From the NCBI GenBank assembly GCA_025345505.1, contig JANVCC010000219.1, positions 1,034,339-1,098,338 on the forward strand: 64,000 nt of DNA, in the 5' to 3' direction. The first letter of the stretch is position 1, and every line of letters starts with the position of its first letter. Below the pieces are notes generated by a model. It did no database searches and had not been told where the DNA came from. It worked only from the letters and a program-made list of their open reading frames with translations. Shown in pieces: positions 19,280-31,602 of the stretch. Source of the stretch: Todiramphus chloris collaris. Its lineage: Eukaryota > Chordata > Aves > Coraciiformes > Alcedinidae. The translations under genes were made by a program, and so were the position numbers.

Positions 19280-22025
19280 GACCCTGTGGGTCCAGCAGCA
19301 GCCAAAGCACAGCCCCAACCCTCTGCCTGTTCAGGACCTTCAACCACCAAACAGCAATCCTCCCCAAGCCCACGGGAACACGCCGTGCTCCTCGTCCTGC
19401 CACCACATACCACCAAGCACAGGCAGCTCCACCAACGCACAACCAGGAGCTACAAATCGTGATGTTTTTCTTGTTTCTCACCTCCCTCCTGCAAGGAGAA
19501 AAAAAAAAAAAAAAAACACATCACCTTTCGTTCATTTACAAAGCAAATTCTCCGCACCAGAGCGAGTTCCATGAGGAATGCTGGAGAAGGATTCCCTAGA
19601 AAAATAACACCACACATCGTAAGGCCAGGTGGGGATTTCAACAGCTCGAGGAAAAATCTGCAACAGGCAAAAACTGAAGTTTTAACACCTTTGGGTGCAA
19701 AATGTTTGTCTGAGTACAGAACCATCTTGGCAAAAATAAAGAGAATTTGACTGGTCTAACAGGACCTTTGAGCCCAGCACATCAGCAGCTTACCCCAATC
19801 GTTATTACAGTTGGCAGTGAGAGCATTTTCAGCTGCCTGTGTGGTTATGGGTACCACAGGCTGAAGCTCAGCCTCTCTCTGCCATTTATGTGCTGCTGTT
19901 GCCAGCCTGCCCTTCTCCTGGACAGCATGGGGCTTTGCAGGTCCCCTCACACCACAGCACCTTGGCTGGCTGCAGGACAACTCCCTTCTTTCATCCTCTT
20001 ATCAGCTCAGGAAGACAAAAAAGCAATTCATTAAGATCAAACCTCTTATTCGTAGTGTACAACTACAAATTCTCACTGTCTTTTCCAACCTGCCCACCTT
20101 CCAAATCAAAATGAAGTCTCCCCTACCCTCCTCGCCATGCCCACTGCCTTCAGCTCATCCCTGTGGTGAAGGAAGCCGCGCTTTCTCCCAGCAGGCCACT
20201 CCACTACTGCAAAAGTGACTTTTGCAGGGGGGGAAGAAACCCAGCAAACAACATTGCTGACAAACAGTGACCTAAGTTTGGCATAAAATGCATTTTACCA
20301 AGGTCATTTTTCAGCGTACTGTGAATTCCAGGCTCACCTGTGCTCTCCCCACCTACAAAACCTTCCTCAGATCTCCCCGGGCAGCGGTTCCTCACCCCTG
20401 CCATGAACTCAGAGCAGCACCTCACGTGCTGCCTCACTCACCAGACGCACAAGTTCCCGCTGTAACACCCAAGAGCTGCTCTGTTATTACTTTTGATTTC
20501 CACCAAGCTCAGTACAGGAACTTCACCACCATTAAAGCCTGTTCTACACCACCAGTAGAGCTTTTTTATTCCTGATAACCAGATGATATCAAAAAGTACT
20601 ATCTCAGGTCTTGGCAGTTCGGTGAAAAAGGCATTTATATTTCTGTGATGATTTGGAAACTTCAAAGAACACACTGAATTTTTTTTCAAAAGCAATGTTC
20701 CTTACTTTCAAACCATTTATTTTGCCTCTGCCCTGGCTGATGAGGTGTCTCCTGTTATCTAGTGTGTGTATCTGCATGCACATGTACTTTCTTCAGAAAG
20801 CAAGTTCAAGAACCTGAGCGCAGCTGAAACATCGCGAGCCATAAATCGAAGGCCAAGTCCCACAGTCCTTCCATTTCAGGCCAAATTCCCAGTCCTGAAG
20901 CGGGAAGCACCACAGGACTCAAGCCATACACTCTATGGTATTTGGTGACCTTATCAAAGAGGAATTTGAGATGAAAAAGTCCTACCCTGGAAAAAGCTTG
21001 ATTTATGAAGTGGAGCAGGCAGGGTTCCCAGTGATCATTGCCACTTGGAAGCTTGTTTCTCCAACTCTGGATCCTTTGGCTACACTAATTTTTGTTTGGA
21101 GACTAACAGCTACCATATTCCTGGCTTGGACTAAAGCTCTGGAGTAGCCCAAAAGCTCCAGAGTGTGGCAAAGGAAGTGAGAGTCCAAGAAACATCACTC
21201 AACAGAAGTCTCATGCCTGCTCACATGGTGTTTTACAACCTCATTAGACTCCACCAGACCGAGTCAATCTGCTCTGCAATCTCCTGAGTCCACTTGTATT
21301 ATAATTAATATCATTAATATTTTGTTTCCTCTACAGGCCAGCAAATGAGCTGATCTCAAACTGAAGCCAGGAGCACGCGTGGAGGCAGCAATCCCATTCT
21401 TCCTTCATGGATTAATTGCTTCTGAAATAGCCCAGTTCAACAGCACCAGCAGCTCCAGTTAGATTAAACCTGGTGACTGCATTCTTGCACGGGGTGTGGG
21501 AACAAACCAGGAGTGTCACATTTGATCAGTGTTGGCTGACACACTTTGCTCTGGAAAGGATGTTGGGATTCCGTTCACTTTTATTTAAATTAAATAGAAA
21601 AAAAACCCCACCCCACCCACGTTCCTGAGCTGAGAATTGTTAAGCTTTCCCTGATGGCAAAGTAAAATAAAGCTCCTCCAAACACAGCCAAGCAAAAAGT
21701 TGCTATAAACCCCAAAATAAGCTCCACACACCCAGAGATGTAATAGCCAATCCGACACCGCTGTGTGAAGAACAGGTTCTGGCCTTCATCAAACTCCAAG
21801 ATAATAAAAACAAGTCTCTGCTTTTTGTTAGGTTCAGAGAGCTCTTCTCACACACGGGGCGCTGCAGAATTACCAAGCAACTGTTCACCCCACAACTCAA
21901 GAACCAGGAAGCTCACATGAGCTTAGAGATCTCTGCAGAAATGGCTTTTAAGATAACAACGGGTGCTTGGCAATGTGCTTAAGGGGAATTTTGTTTTCCT
22001 TGCTTTTATTTGCTTTTCTCATCAG
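19280..22025. other. 3' flank of OTUD3 and intergenic sequence
   Basis: AT-rich, no exon recognised on either strand. On the - strand AATAAA occurs as TTTATT at 21580-21585, about 440 nt past the OTUD3 stop, with others near 20717 and 20565, so the OTUD3 3' UTR probably occupies at least the right end. An A18 run lies at about 19500. Confidence 0.5.
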
Positions 22026-25000
22026 TCAGATGTTTAGAGCTTCCATGGCCTTCACCAAGGTGATGTGGTTGTTGGAGTCCATCTCCTTGCTGCTGCTGCC
22101 TGCACAGTTACTCTTGGTGGCCAAGACCTTCTGTCGATGTCGTTCCTCCTGCCGTTTCTTCTTCTCTAGCCGCTGCTGCTCCTTCTTTTGTTTCTTAGAT
22201 ACCTGAAAGGGAAGGATGAAAACACAACATTGGAAACACACGTTTTCTGCTCAAACAGGGAAAAATATCACGCTGGAAAGGAGACAAGCAGATACCAAAG
22301 CAGCTGCCAGAGAACAGTAATTCCAAACCGCTTATCAGGACTTTGTGTCATTTTGGGAAGAGTGCCACAAGAGAGACACATGTTGGTAGCAGAGAAGTTA
22401 CAGATGTAGCAGCAACAACACCCAGTAAGCTGAAGCTCTTTTCAGTCCAAAGGAGAAGGTAGCTGCTGAACAAACAGTCCCGAGCATTCCCCGCATCATT
22501 AAAGGGCATGCAAACCACTGCCAATCCCCCCATACCTTTGGGTTCCTGCTAGCTCTGTTCTCTTCACCAGACCTGGCCTGGCCTTTGGTGGTTTCTATTT
22601 CACCTGGGTGCAAGCTCTGGTTTCCAAAGAGCCTTGATCTACTCCCGTCTTCCTCCTGCAGATTCCTGCTACATGACTCCTGATCTTTGCACTGGGGATC
22701 ACACAGCTCCTTGGTACCTACCAAGAGCAGAGGTTCTCCTCAGACACACTCTACCCAGAAGCTGTCTCACTGTCTCAGAATCACAGAACGTCAGGGGTTG
22801 GAAGGGACCTCCGAAGATCACTGAGTCCAACCCCCCTGCCGGAGCAGGACCAAAACCAGGGCAGATCCCTCAGAAATGCACCCAGACTGGTCTTGAAAGT
22901 CTCCAGAAAAGGAGACTCCATGACCTCTCCAGGGAGTCTGTTCCAGTGCACTGTGATCCTTACAGGAAAGAAGTTCTTCCTCATGTTGAGGTGGAACTTC
23001 CTATGCTCAAGCTTGAATCCACTGCCCCTCATCCTATCACAAGGCATGAGTGAAAAGTTGTCCCTACCTTCTTGATGCTGTTGGGCAATTCCCTCCTCCA
23101 GAAGTTCTAGAACAGGGGGGTTTTGGGAAGCTGCCTGGAATCTGCCCTCACTAAACCTCCACGAGCACAGCAAGGCCAAGAGCAAGCCTCAGCTGCTGCT
23201 GTCCCCAATGAACTTCTGTCTGCTGGGAACACTGACATCACACAGCATTCTCCTGAAGCACCAGGCACCAAGCTCTGCACACTTACTGATTCTTTCCACT
23301 TCGCTCACTTGAGAGACAGCAAATATTGCAGATTCTATACTGTAGTCTTCCACTTCCAAGATCTGGCTTATTAAATCAATGTCCTGTCCACGAGAGGAGA
23401 GAGAGAACACTGAAGAGAGTTCAAATCACAGACTGACATTCATTTAACAACTATCTGGTGGCTGCCTGCTTTTAGGACCTTTTGTACAGCCTGTACAAAA
23501 AGAATCTTCAAATCCTGAAGATATCAGGAAAAAGGAACATATTTCAGTGTCTGGCCCTTTCTGTTCCCTGCATTTCACAGCACAAGCAGCAATCAGCAGG
23601 AAACACCCAGGCTACCCAGTAACAACAGCTGAGGTCAGAGCACCGAGTCATTTGGGACATTCAACTCCTCAAAGGATTTCAGATCTTACAGAGTTTGTTT
23701 CAAAGTGGATTTTCTGCAATACTGCAGGAAAAGCCTTCCAAAATTGTTAGGTATTCACACAGAGCACGTGTTTCATCTGCATTTAAGGGCTGAGTCTAGG
23801 ATGAAATGCATCCTGATTTATGGCTGTGGTACTGAAATTGTCCAAGATGAGTAATTTTTAGCATTTTTCTCAAGGCTGCTTTCACGTATCGAGAAGGTTT
23901 GAACATTAAGCACAAAGAGGCTACTCAATACTTACTGAGCACCCAGTTGCCTGACACACTTTTTGTATTGCATCTTCCATTTCAACTTCAGTCTCATCTT
24001 CAGAGTCACCCTTCCGAGGCTTCCCTTCCTGCTTCTTATTCAGCTCGGTTTTGCAAAGCATCTGCAAGAAAAGCAAAGGCCAGCATTTCACACCATGATG
24101 AAGAAATTTTATCATATGCAGATAAAAAAAATAATTTAAAAAATGAATTAAATGCATACTGATGTTAGATTAACATGAAAAGTGAGATATGAGGGGGGTG
24201 GTTGTATCCAGCTCTGGCGGTTCCAGCTCTTTCCACCCTTCCCTTCGTTTCTGCATTTGAGCTGTGTGAGTTATGGAGTTTAGCTGGGGTTGCCTCACGA
24301 CACCCCCAGCCCACATCACCCCAGCAGATCTGGGATGAGCTCCCAGCAATCTAAACACTCCTGTCTTGAGAGAGCAGGCAGCACTAGTTCCAATAACCCT
24401 GAGGGCTTTTTTATTCCCAGGAAGACACAGGGACCAAACTCTTTTCTCCATCTCAAGCCAAATGAGAAAGAAAATCAACCAGTAACACTCATCTGTTTCA
24501 TTTACCACCCACAGCTGACTCTGCTCAGCCTGCCATCACCAACCTCCATCTGAAGGTACGCCGGCGCTTCGGAATCGTCGCCGATCCTCCTCACGCTGTC
24601 GTAGTGCTCTCCGTAGCGATACGCAATGTGCAGTTCCCTCGCCTGGCTTTTGTCTGTGCCCCGGATCTAAACGAACCAAATCACATTTGGAATCCACTTC
24701 AGCCCTGTATTTTTCCAAGTATTTCTTTATCTTTTTTTTTTTTTTTTTTGAGGCAACTATGAATCCGTGATCCGAGCACCGTGCGCGTCTTTCAACAGAA
24801 AGATCCAGTAACCCAGACGTGCCTACAGCAGCAACTCTGTCTCAGGGTTGGTGTTTGCAAACCAGACACACGAAGGTTGGGTCAGTTACACCCTAACAAC
24901 CAGACCATCCTATGAAAATATCTCAGTGGAAAGCTCAAAACTGTTTTCTAATTGTTCCCATTTGCTTTCTAATCACCCTCCCAGCTGCAATTTCAGTGAC

Positions 25001-28000
25001 GTTGGGTGTGTAATGCTTCCCCCCCCCCCCTCCCCTTGAACATGAGGAAAAAGGAGTGCAGTTGAGACTGGAAACAGTCACCCAGAGGAAGTTCTGTTCT
25101 GCAGCTGGGATGAGAAGCCGTTTTTAACAGTTCACATTGTTCTGTTTTGTTTCTAAAAGAAAGGCTACGAGAAATAAAGGCAAACAGCGGAAATGTTATC
25201 CTCTCGGGAGCACTGCTAACAACCAAACACCCCTTTGCTTTGTCAGCACCCAGTACAGCAGCTTCTGCAGCAAATTCCTGCTCCGAGTATTCTCTGCACC
25301 GAGGCAAGAACAATTCCAACCCCTGACTGTAGCTACAAGCTAAAAAGTTCCAGCTCTTGCAGGGAACACAGAAAATTGCCCTGCATTTGCAGAACTTTGC
25401 TTACCTGTCACCCCAGAGTTCAAAGATCTGACGGCTCTCCTGGAGAAGACGTCAGCAAGCGAACGACAAGAAACACTCTCTTGAGGGCCCCACAGTTTCC
25501 CAATCCTTGCACGTCTTTGACTCAGCTTATCCCAGCTCACAGAACATACACCCAGTCACCCTTCCACCACAGCTGCAGGTTTCACAACAGATTCCCCATT
25601 CATCTGTTCCACACTCACTCACCTCCCAGTTCCAGCTCAGCACTTGGTGATCCTTAACTCCTGCCTTTTATCCTACAGTTTTCAACGTGATGGAACTCAG
25701 TTTTTTTTTTTTTTTTTTTTTTTTAATAGGTGTCTAACAAACCTCAAAGCTCTTGAAAGATTATTCTGAAAATGAGCCAGTTTAGCTCCCAGCAGTGAAG
25801 CCTTTTTGTGTGCTTTCCACAGTGAACTGTAAGTAAAAGGGAACTGCAGCTAAAAAAGGCAAAAACACTGAAAAAAAAAAAGGGTAAGCAGTTAGCCAAA
25901 GAGCCAAATAACCTATACATCTGAGCTAACCTGAAGCTCTACATTTACAGTCACTATCAGAAAGGGTTAAGAGCTTTAAAACCCTAAAATGCTCATGCAG
26001 GTGTTCCCCTCCAAAGAGCTTTCAATTCAGGCCAGAGCTTGAGGACCAACAGCTGGAGGTCCTGAACACCTCTGGTCATAGTTCTCCAGCTTAGCTGTGG
26101 TGCAGGTAAATGGTGCTCTTAAAATCAGAGAGTAACTCACCATCTGTTTTAGGAGCTGGGACCAAAGGAGATGTTCACATGCTCTGCTCTAAGCACCTTG
26201 CTGAGCTGCCTCTCTGGAAATGCTCTTTGGAATCATTTTGCTGGGGCTCCAGAGGGAGGGGGAATACAAAGTATGTTGCAGTAGAGAAAATTAAGAAAAA
26301 AGAGGGTCCTTGGTTAGTCGAGTCACAGAATCCCAGACTGGTGGGGGTTGGAAGGGGCCTCTGGAGATGCTCTGGTGCCACTCCCCTGCTCCAGCAGGGT
26401 CACCCAGAGCAGGGGGCCCAGCAGCGCAGTGTCCAGCCGGGTTGGGAATCTCTCCAGACAAGGAGACTCCACAGCCTCTCTGGGCAGCCTGGCACAGGCT
26501 CCCACACCCTCACACCAAAGAACTTGCTCCTCATGTCTAGCAACTTGCTAACACTGTCCCCGTGTTGTTATGCCCTAAGTACTCTGATGTCCTGATGTGT
26601 CCTCTGTGCAGGCAGGAGACTCCTTATGTTACAAGTATTAACAGTTCTCCTCACTTACACCACTCTCAAAGGCCCAAGACAACCCTTCACTGGCATGACT
26701 ACTCTCAGGCAGAACAGAACCTCATCACACACTCCGTGTTTACAACCCTGGTAAGGTTAATGAAGGCAAAAAAGGAAAAAAAGAAAAAAAGAGAGTTTAA
26801 GGATTTCAAGAGGATATACAAAATATTGGTAAGAGTCGAGTACACTGAGGTGCGTATCCAGTTCAAACCAGTAACAGAACATGAGCAGCAGAACCCTGAA
26901 CTCTGCTGCAGGGTCACCACCTCTATCCATTGTCACAGGTCAGGAGCTGAGGATTTTGGTTCCCTGTTACTGCCCGTGGCTGCCACGTCAGTAAGAGTTT
27001 AAACTTGTCAGGTGGATTCCTGAACCCAGACACTGTTTCAGGTGTGTTTAAGACACCAGTGACAGCTTTCATCCGGTCTTTTATCTTTATTGCCCTGTTT
27101 AAACTATATACTTCGTTGGCTCTGCCTGTAAATTGGGGCCAGAAACAATCCTGACGTGAATACAGGTTCTCACTTGCAGAGCTGGAGCACGGCCCCGTTC
27201 CAGTGTGGACCTGCCCCAGAGAAACAAGACAAAAGAGAGGGCAGGAGGGATCTGATGGGTGACTTGTTCCAGTGCCCCGTTGCTGGAGGAAGCCACACAC
27301 AAGGGCTGGTCCAGCAGCTGGTCAAGCACAACCTGATGCTTTTGAAGCTTCCTCCCTCTTCTGCCCTTTGCAGATCCTCATTCCTCCAATTGCCAGAAAT
27401 CAACTCCTTCCAAATCCCAGGCAGAACTGATGGAGCTTCTATGCAAGGGGCAGGAGGGACTGCCCTGCTGTGCCCTCACTTCCACGCTCCTGAACCTTAC
27501 CGTGCAGCCTTCCTGAACCAGACTGGTTTGGGCTGGAAGGGACCTTCAAGATCATCTCATTCCTACCCCCCATGACATGGCAGGGACTCCTCCCACTACA
27601 TCAGGTTGCTCAGAGCTTCATCCAGCCTGGGCTTAAGCTGTAGATACCTCATCTTTGGAAGTGTTTCTCTGGGCAACCTGTTCCAGTGTCTCTTCACCCT
27701 TGTAGTGAAGAACTTCATCCTAATGTCCAATCTAAATCTGTCCTGCTCTAGTTTAACACCATTGCCTCTTGTCCTGCCAACACAAGCTCTTATAAAAAGT
27801 CCCACCCCAGGTTTCCTGTAGGTCCCCCTCAGGTACTGGAGGATGTTGTAAAACCTCCACAGAGCCTTCTCTGCTCCAGGCTGAAGAGACCCAACTCCCC
27901 CAGCCTGTCCTCACAGGAGAGGTTGCCCCAGCCCTCTCATCACCTTTGTGGCCTCCTCTGAACCCTCTCCATCAGGTCCATGTCCTTCTTGTGTTGGGGG

Positions 28001-30583
28001 CTCCAGAGCTGGACACATTACTCCAGGTGGGGTCTCACCAGAGCAGAGGGGCAGAATCCCCTCCCTTGACCTGCTGCCCACACTTCTCTTGATGCAGCCC
28101 AGGGTACAGTTCACAATAAAACCCAGCTCAATTCCTATCAGAAAATCACCTCGTGTACAGTCTGATCTTCAGGAGAAACATACCCATGAAGCCAGTAGCT
28201 TAAACCCAACCAAAATCAAGCTGCTCTGCCTCCACACCCTTATCTTTCACACATTCCTTGTTGTTTTCTCACTCCTTCTGCTCCTCACTGGAATCTGGAG
28301 CGTTTTCCCCACCGGCTGAAAAAAACCAAGCAGAGCTCAACACCCTGCTCAGCAAGCTACAGCTACCGACTGCTCTCTTTGAGCAGATCTGGAAGTTTCC
28401 ACACTATTTGTATTCATCAGCTACAAATTAGGCCAAAATATACAAGTTTTGTTTCTCACCTGCCACAGCGGAGCATTAAGCTGATGAATAACCACATTCA
28501 TTTGATTGTTCCTTGCAAAGGCCACAATAGCATCGTTGCCAGCAAAGGTACCGGGCTTTGCCAAATTGGTAACTAAAGGAAAAAACATTCATAAGAGTTG
28601 GAAACCTGGTTTCTGACACTTCCAAAAAAGCACTGGAGGGATAGCGAGTAAAGAAACTTCAGCACCAACCCAAGAAATTCTGGAAAGGAAATCCCAACTG
28701 TGAAACGGTGACTGCTGAGGCAAGAATTTGGCAGCAAGAGAAGATAATGCAACTTAAACTGACCAGAGAATGCTCTAGAAAGTGAAGTGCACTCTTAGAT
28801 TATGCAAGGCCAACAGCCCTGTGTTAGCTCAGAAAGAAGAGTGCCACGTACTGAAGGACCAAACTGCTTTCACGTGCCACCTGCTCGGTGCTCGGCACAT
28901 CCTGGCCACTGTTAGAACAAGGGCTGTATCAGTCTCTGCTGTGGCTCTTCCCCTGAGTTACCCCTGGGAACTGTCAAGTCTCAAGGAGAGAAAGAAACCC
29001 AAAGAAATCAGCCACTCAACACCCAGGATTCAAGCAAAGCTAGACAATTTTTGCGTGTTCCTTTTAAAAGCACCAAATTCTCACCCTTTGCCTTTCTGTG
29101 CCTCTTTGCTTCTCCGAGTTTTTCCCAATTTTAAACAATTTCCAAGACAAACGCAAGACAAGTTTAATAGCTCATCTTCCTACAGAAAGCAACAGAGAGA
29201 AACAGAGCCTCACTGCTTCTAAAAACTCGAGGAGCCCTAACGTAGCCGTGGGATGAGGAACTGCTTAGTAAGAAGGTGCTCAAAGGAGAGGTCATGGCGT
29301 TACACAGCATCTCCTCTGGAGACCATACCGTGTCTCTCGAAGGGCACATCGTCCTCCACGAAAGGCTCAAAATCCTCCCGCTGCTTTATCATGTAATCCA
29401 CCGTTTCCTGGCGGTGCCTGAGGTGGTTCCGGGAGTGTCCCTCAAGTTGGTCACCCAATGCCCGAAACAAACAGTTGCTACCGAGAGAAAAACCACAAGT
29501 TAGTGGGTCTGAAACATCGAATCATGGAATGGTTTGGGTTGGAAGGGGCCTTTAAAGGTCACCCAGTCCAACCTCCCCGCAGTGAGCAGGGCCACAGGTT
29601 AGCCAACAGATACACCATGGGATTAATGATGCAGAAAGAACACGATGATAATGTGAACGGAAAGCAGCTGCATTCTTTCTGCCCAAGGAGTTCAACGAGG
29701 ATATGAACACGAAGCGGGGCCTGTTTCCTGTGGCTGCTGGGATTAGAATTGCTGGTAAGAACACAGCGTTCTGTGTGAATGTGTCATCAGCTGCAGCAGG
29801 GTAAGAGAAGGGCAGCGAGAGCGCTGGGCCAGAATGTCTTAAACTGACACTGAGACAAGAGATGTAATGCAGCAAGGGAAAACGCAATGATCTGCTAAGC
29901 AATTTATCAGCAGGTATGTCCAATGCCCCTTCCACCCAATGCTTGAGGACCTCCTATGCTCCACTCCACAGATCAGCAGAGCCCTCAGTACCCGTGGGGA
30001 TCAGGCCTGGGCCTGGAAGAGCCCTCAGCCCCACAGGAGACAGGTCAGGGGAGCCCTCAGGACCCCTGGNNNNNNNNNNAGAGCCCTCAGCCCCACAGGA
30101 GACAGGTCAGGGGAGCCCTCAGAACCCCTGGGGATCAGGCCTGGGCCTGGCAGAGCCCTCAGCCCCGCAGGAGACAGGCCGGGGGACCCCTCAGCCCCAC
30201 ATCACCACAGAGCAGAGCCGCCGGTCCCTGGGGGTTATGGAAGAGCAGCTCTCACCGCTGGGGAGCACTGGCCCCGCTCAACCCCGCGGGGAATGCCCGA
30301 GGCTCCCGGGGCCACAGGTTCCCCGCCACCCGGAGAGGGACAAACCCCCAGCCCCCGGGGGCAGGAGGCCCGTCGGAAGCGCCGGCCCCGGCGCCACCCA
30401 TCTCGGCGCTCACCCATCGCCCGGCACTTCTCGCAGCTTGAGGCCGAGGGCCCGGAGCTGCCTGGCCAGACCTCCGCCGCTCGGCGCGGGGCTCGGAGCC
30501 GGCCCAGCGGGGGGTTGCCGGGGCCTGCGGGCTCTGCGGGCCGCGGGGACGGGCCGGGCCTTGGCCGGCGGCCTGCGGGACAT
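22026..30583 (-). CDS. OTUD3: OTU domain-containing deubiquitinase 3
   Basis: Complete on the - strand in eight coding exons: 30414-30583, 29329-29477, 28460-28572, 24544-24666, 23936-24061, 23309-23383, 22536-22691, 22026-22202 (1089 nt, 362 aa; human is 398). It removes ubiquitin chains from target proteins. The start MSRRPPAK aligns with human MSRKQAAK. The OTU domain begins with [15 protein letters not shown]; the catalytic Cys is in [13 protein letters not shown] (the exon 1-2 junction splits the Gly before Asn) and the catalytic His in [16 protein letters not shown]-like segment spans exons 5-6 ([16 protein letters not shown] to [10 protein letters not shown]). The tail is a basic coiled segment ([23 protein letters not shown]) ending ALNI. 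Oddities: exon 4 donor is GTTGGT, and the acceptor of exon 7 is one of several in-phase choices. The N-terminus is Pro/Ala/Arg-rich and shorter than in human. Introns 1, 3 and 6 contain CR1. Confidence 0.95.
22778..23070 (-). mobile_element. CR1 LINE fragment in OTUD3 intron 6
   Basis: Starts CAGAATCACAGAACGTCAGGGG, then GGTTGGAAGGGACCTCCGAAGATCA and CR1 3' sequence. The left boundary is clear; the right one is approximate. Same orientation as OTUD3. Confidence 0.88.
26322..26555 (-). mobile_element. CR1 LINE fragment in OTUD3 intron 3
   Basis: Starts AGTCACAGAATCCCAGACTGG, then GGGGTTGGAAGGGGCCTCTGG. Same subfamily as the copies at 32650 and 37912. 5' truncated after the GAACTTGCTCCTC block. 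Confidence 0.9.
27515..28115 (-). mobile_element. CR1 LINE fragment in OTUD3 intron 3
   Basis: About 600 bp from CAGACTGGTTTGGGCTGGAAGG to TTGATGCAGCCCAGGGTAC, with the standard CR1 blocks (GTGGGGTCTCACCAGAGCAGAGG). It is more diverged than the other copies. Confidence 0.9.
29517..29600 (-). mobile_element. short CR1 3' end in OTUD3 intron 1
   Basis: CGAATCATGGAATGGTTTGGGTTGG and about 60 bp more. Only the terminal CR1 sequence remains. Confidence 0.85.
29979..30195. repeat. GC-rich tandem modules around an assembly gap
   Basis: Repeated blocks of AGAGCCCTCAGCCCC-ACAGGAGACAGG-TCAGGGGAGCCCTCA alternate with GGGGATCAGGCCTGGGCCTGG. At least three copies, with 10 N at 30070-30079 in the middle, all in OTUD3 intron 1. 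The copies flanking the gap are almost identical, so the array is probably collapsed. Confidence 0.85.
30070..30079. other. assembly gap (10 N)
   Basis: Ten unknown bases inside the tandem modules of OTUD3 intron 1. True length is unknown. Confidence 0.99.
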
Positions 30584-30800
30584 CCCCGCCGGGCGCCACC
30601 GCGCCTGCGCCCTCCCCCCGTGGCCGCGCCGGCCGCCGAGAGCGCAGCCAGAGCGCCGCTGCTGCGGGACAGCGCCTCCCCCGCCCCGGAGGGGTTCGCA
30701 GGGAGCAGCAGCAGGAGGAAGGCGGGGGGGGGGGGGGGGGCACTGAGCCTGGGGTGGGCTCTGGGGAGCAGGGGCAGTGGGAGCTGCGGAGGGAAGGGAG
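30240..30800 (-). promoter_or_regulatory. OTUD3: CpG island and promoter of OTUD3
   Basis: Dense CpG over exon 1 and the sequence upstream of the start codon (30583 on the - strand). No TATA box was seen. A G run (17 G on the + strand, C on the OTUD3 strand) at 30724-30740 lies about 140 bp upstream of the ATG. Confidence 0.7.
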
Positions 30801-31074
30801 GTGCTGGGAGAGGGGTGACCCGCGGGAAAGGGCTGGGGAGGGTGGGAAGCACCATCAGTTCCGAACACTGCACCACAAGTGCTCCTCCCCAGGCTGGCAG
30901 CTGCAGCCCCCAGTTGTGCTGCGGCCCAGCTGAACCCCCCGCTGCCCCCGCACAGCTCCCAGTGCCCGCCGGGACCTGCTCTCCGCGGGTCACGGCCCAG
31001 GAGGAGCCGGTTCCACACTGCTCAGGAAGGGGCTGGGACGGAGAAGGAGGGGACACGATGACTGGGGAGGCCTC

Positions 31075-31602
31075 ACCTCGAGTGCTGTGTCCAGTTCTGG
31101 GCACCTCAGTCCAAGAGAGATCTCGAGGGGCTGGAGAAGGTGCAGAGGAGGCAACAAAGCTGGGCAAGGGACTGGAGAGTAGATCGTATGAGGAGCGTTT
31201 GAAGGAGCTGGGACTGGTTAGTTTGAGGAAGAGGAGGCTGAGGGAAGACCTCATCACTCTCCACAACTCCCTGAAAGGACACTGTAGAGAGGCTGGTGCT
31301 GGGCTCTTCTCCCAGGTCATTAGTGACAGAACCAGAGGGAATGGCCTCAAGCTGAAACAAGGCAGGTTTAGACTGGACGCTAGGAAAAAATTCTTCATGG
31401 AAAGAGTGGTGAGAGATTGGAACGGGCTGCCCAGGGAGGGGGTTGAGTGGCCAGCCCTGGGTGTGTTTAAACATCGCCTGGATGTGGTGTTGGGGGAGAT
31501 GGTCTAGGGGTGAACGTGTAGAGTAGGGTTAATGGTGGGACACGATGATCCCAAAGGGCTTTTCCAACCTGAGTGACTCTGTGATTCGGTGATTCTGTGA
31601 TC
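31075..31602 (+). mobile_element. CR1 LINE fragment
   Basis: A + strand copy of about 525 bp: CTGTGTCCAGTTCTGGGC through CTTTTCCAACCTGAGTGAC and ending in the ATTCTGTGA tail repeats. It lets a long open frame run through from the OTUD3 CpG island, which is not a real gene. Confidence 0.93.

Noticed and set aside
30235-31398. 387-codon open frame on the - strand
   Set aside because: A GC-rich shadow frame of the OTUD3 CpG island and CR1. The true OTUD3 exon 1 lies in a different frame.
29939-31507. 522-codon open frame on the + strand
   Set aside because: It crosses the gap, the antisense of OTUD3 exon 1 and a + strand CR1; GC-rich composition and the repeat keep it open. No domain.
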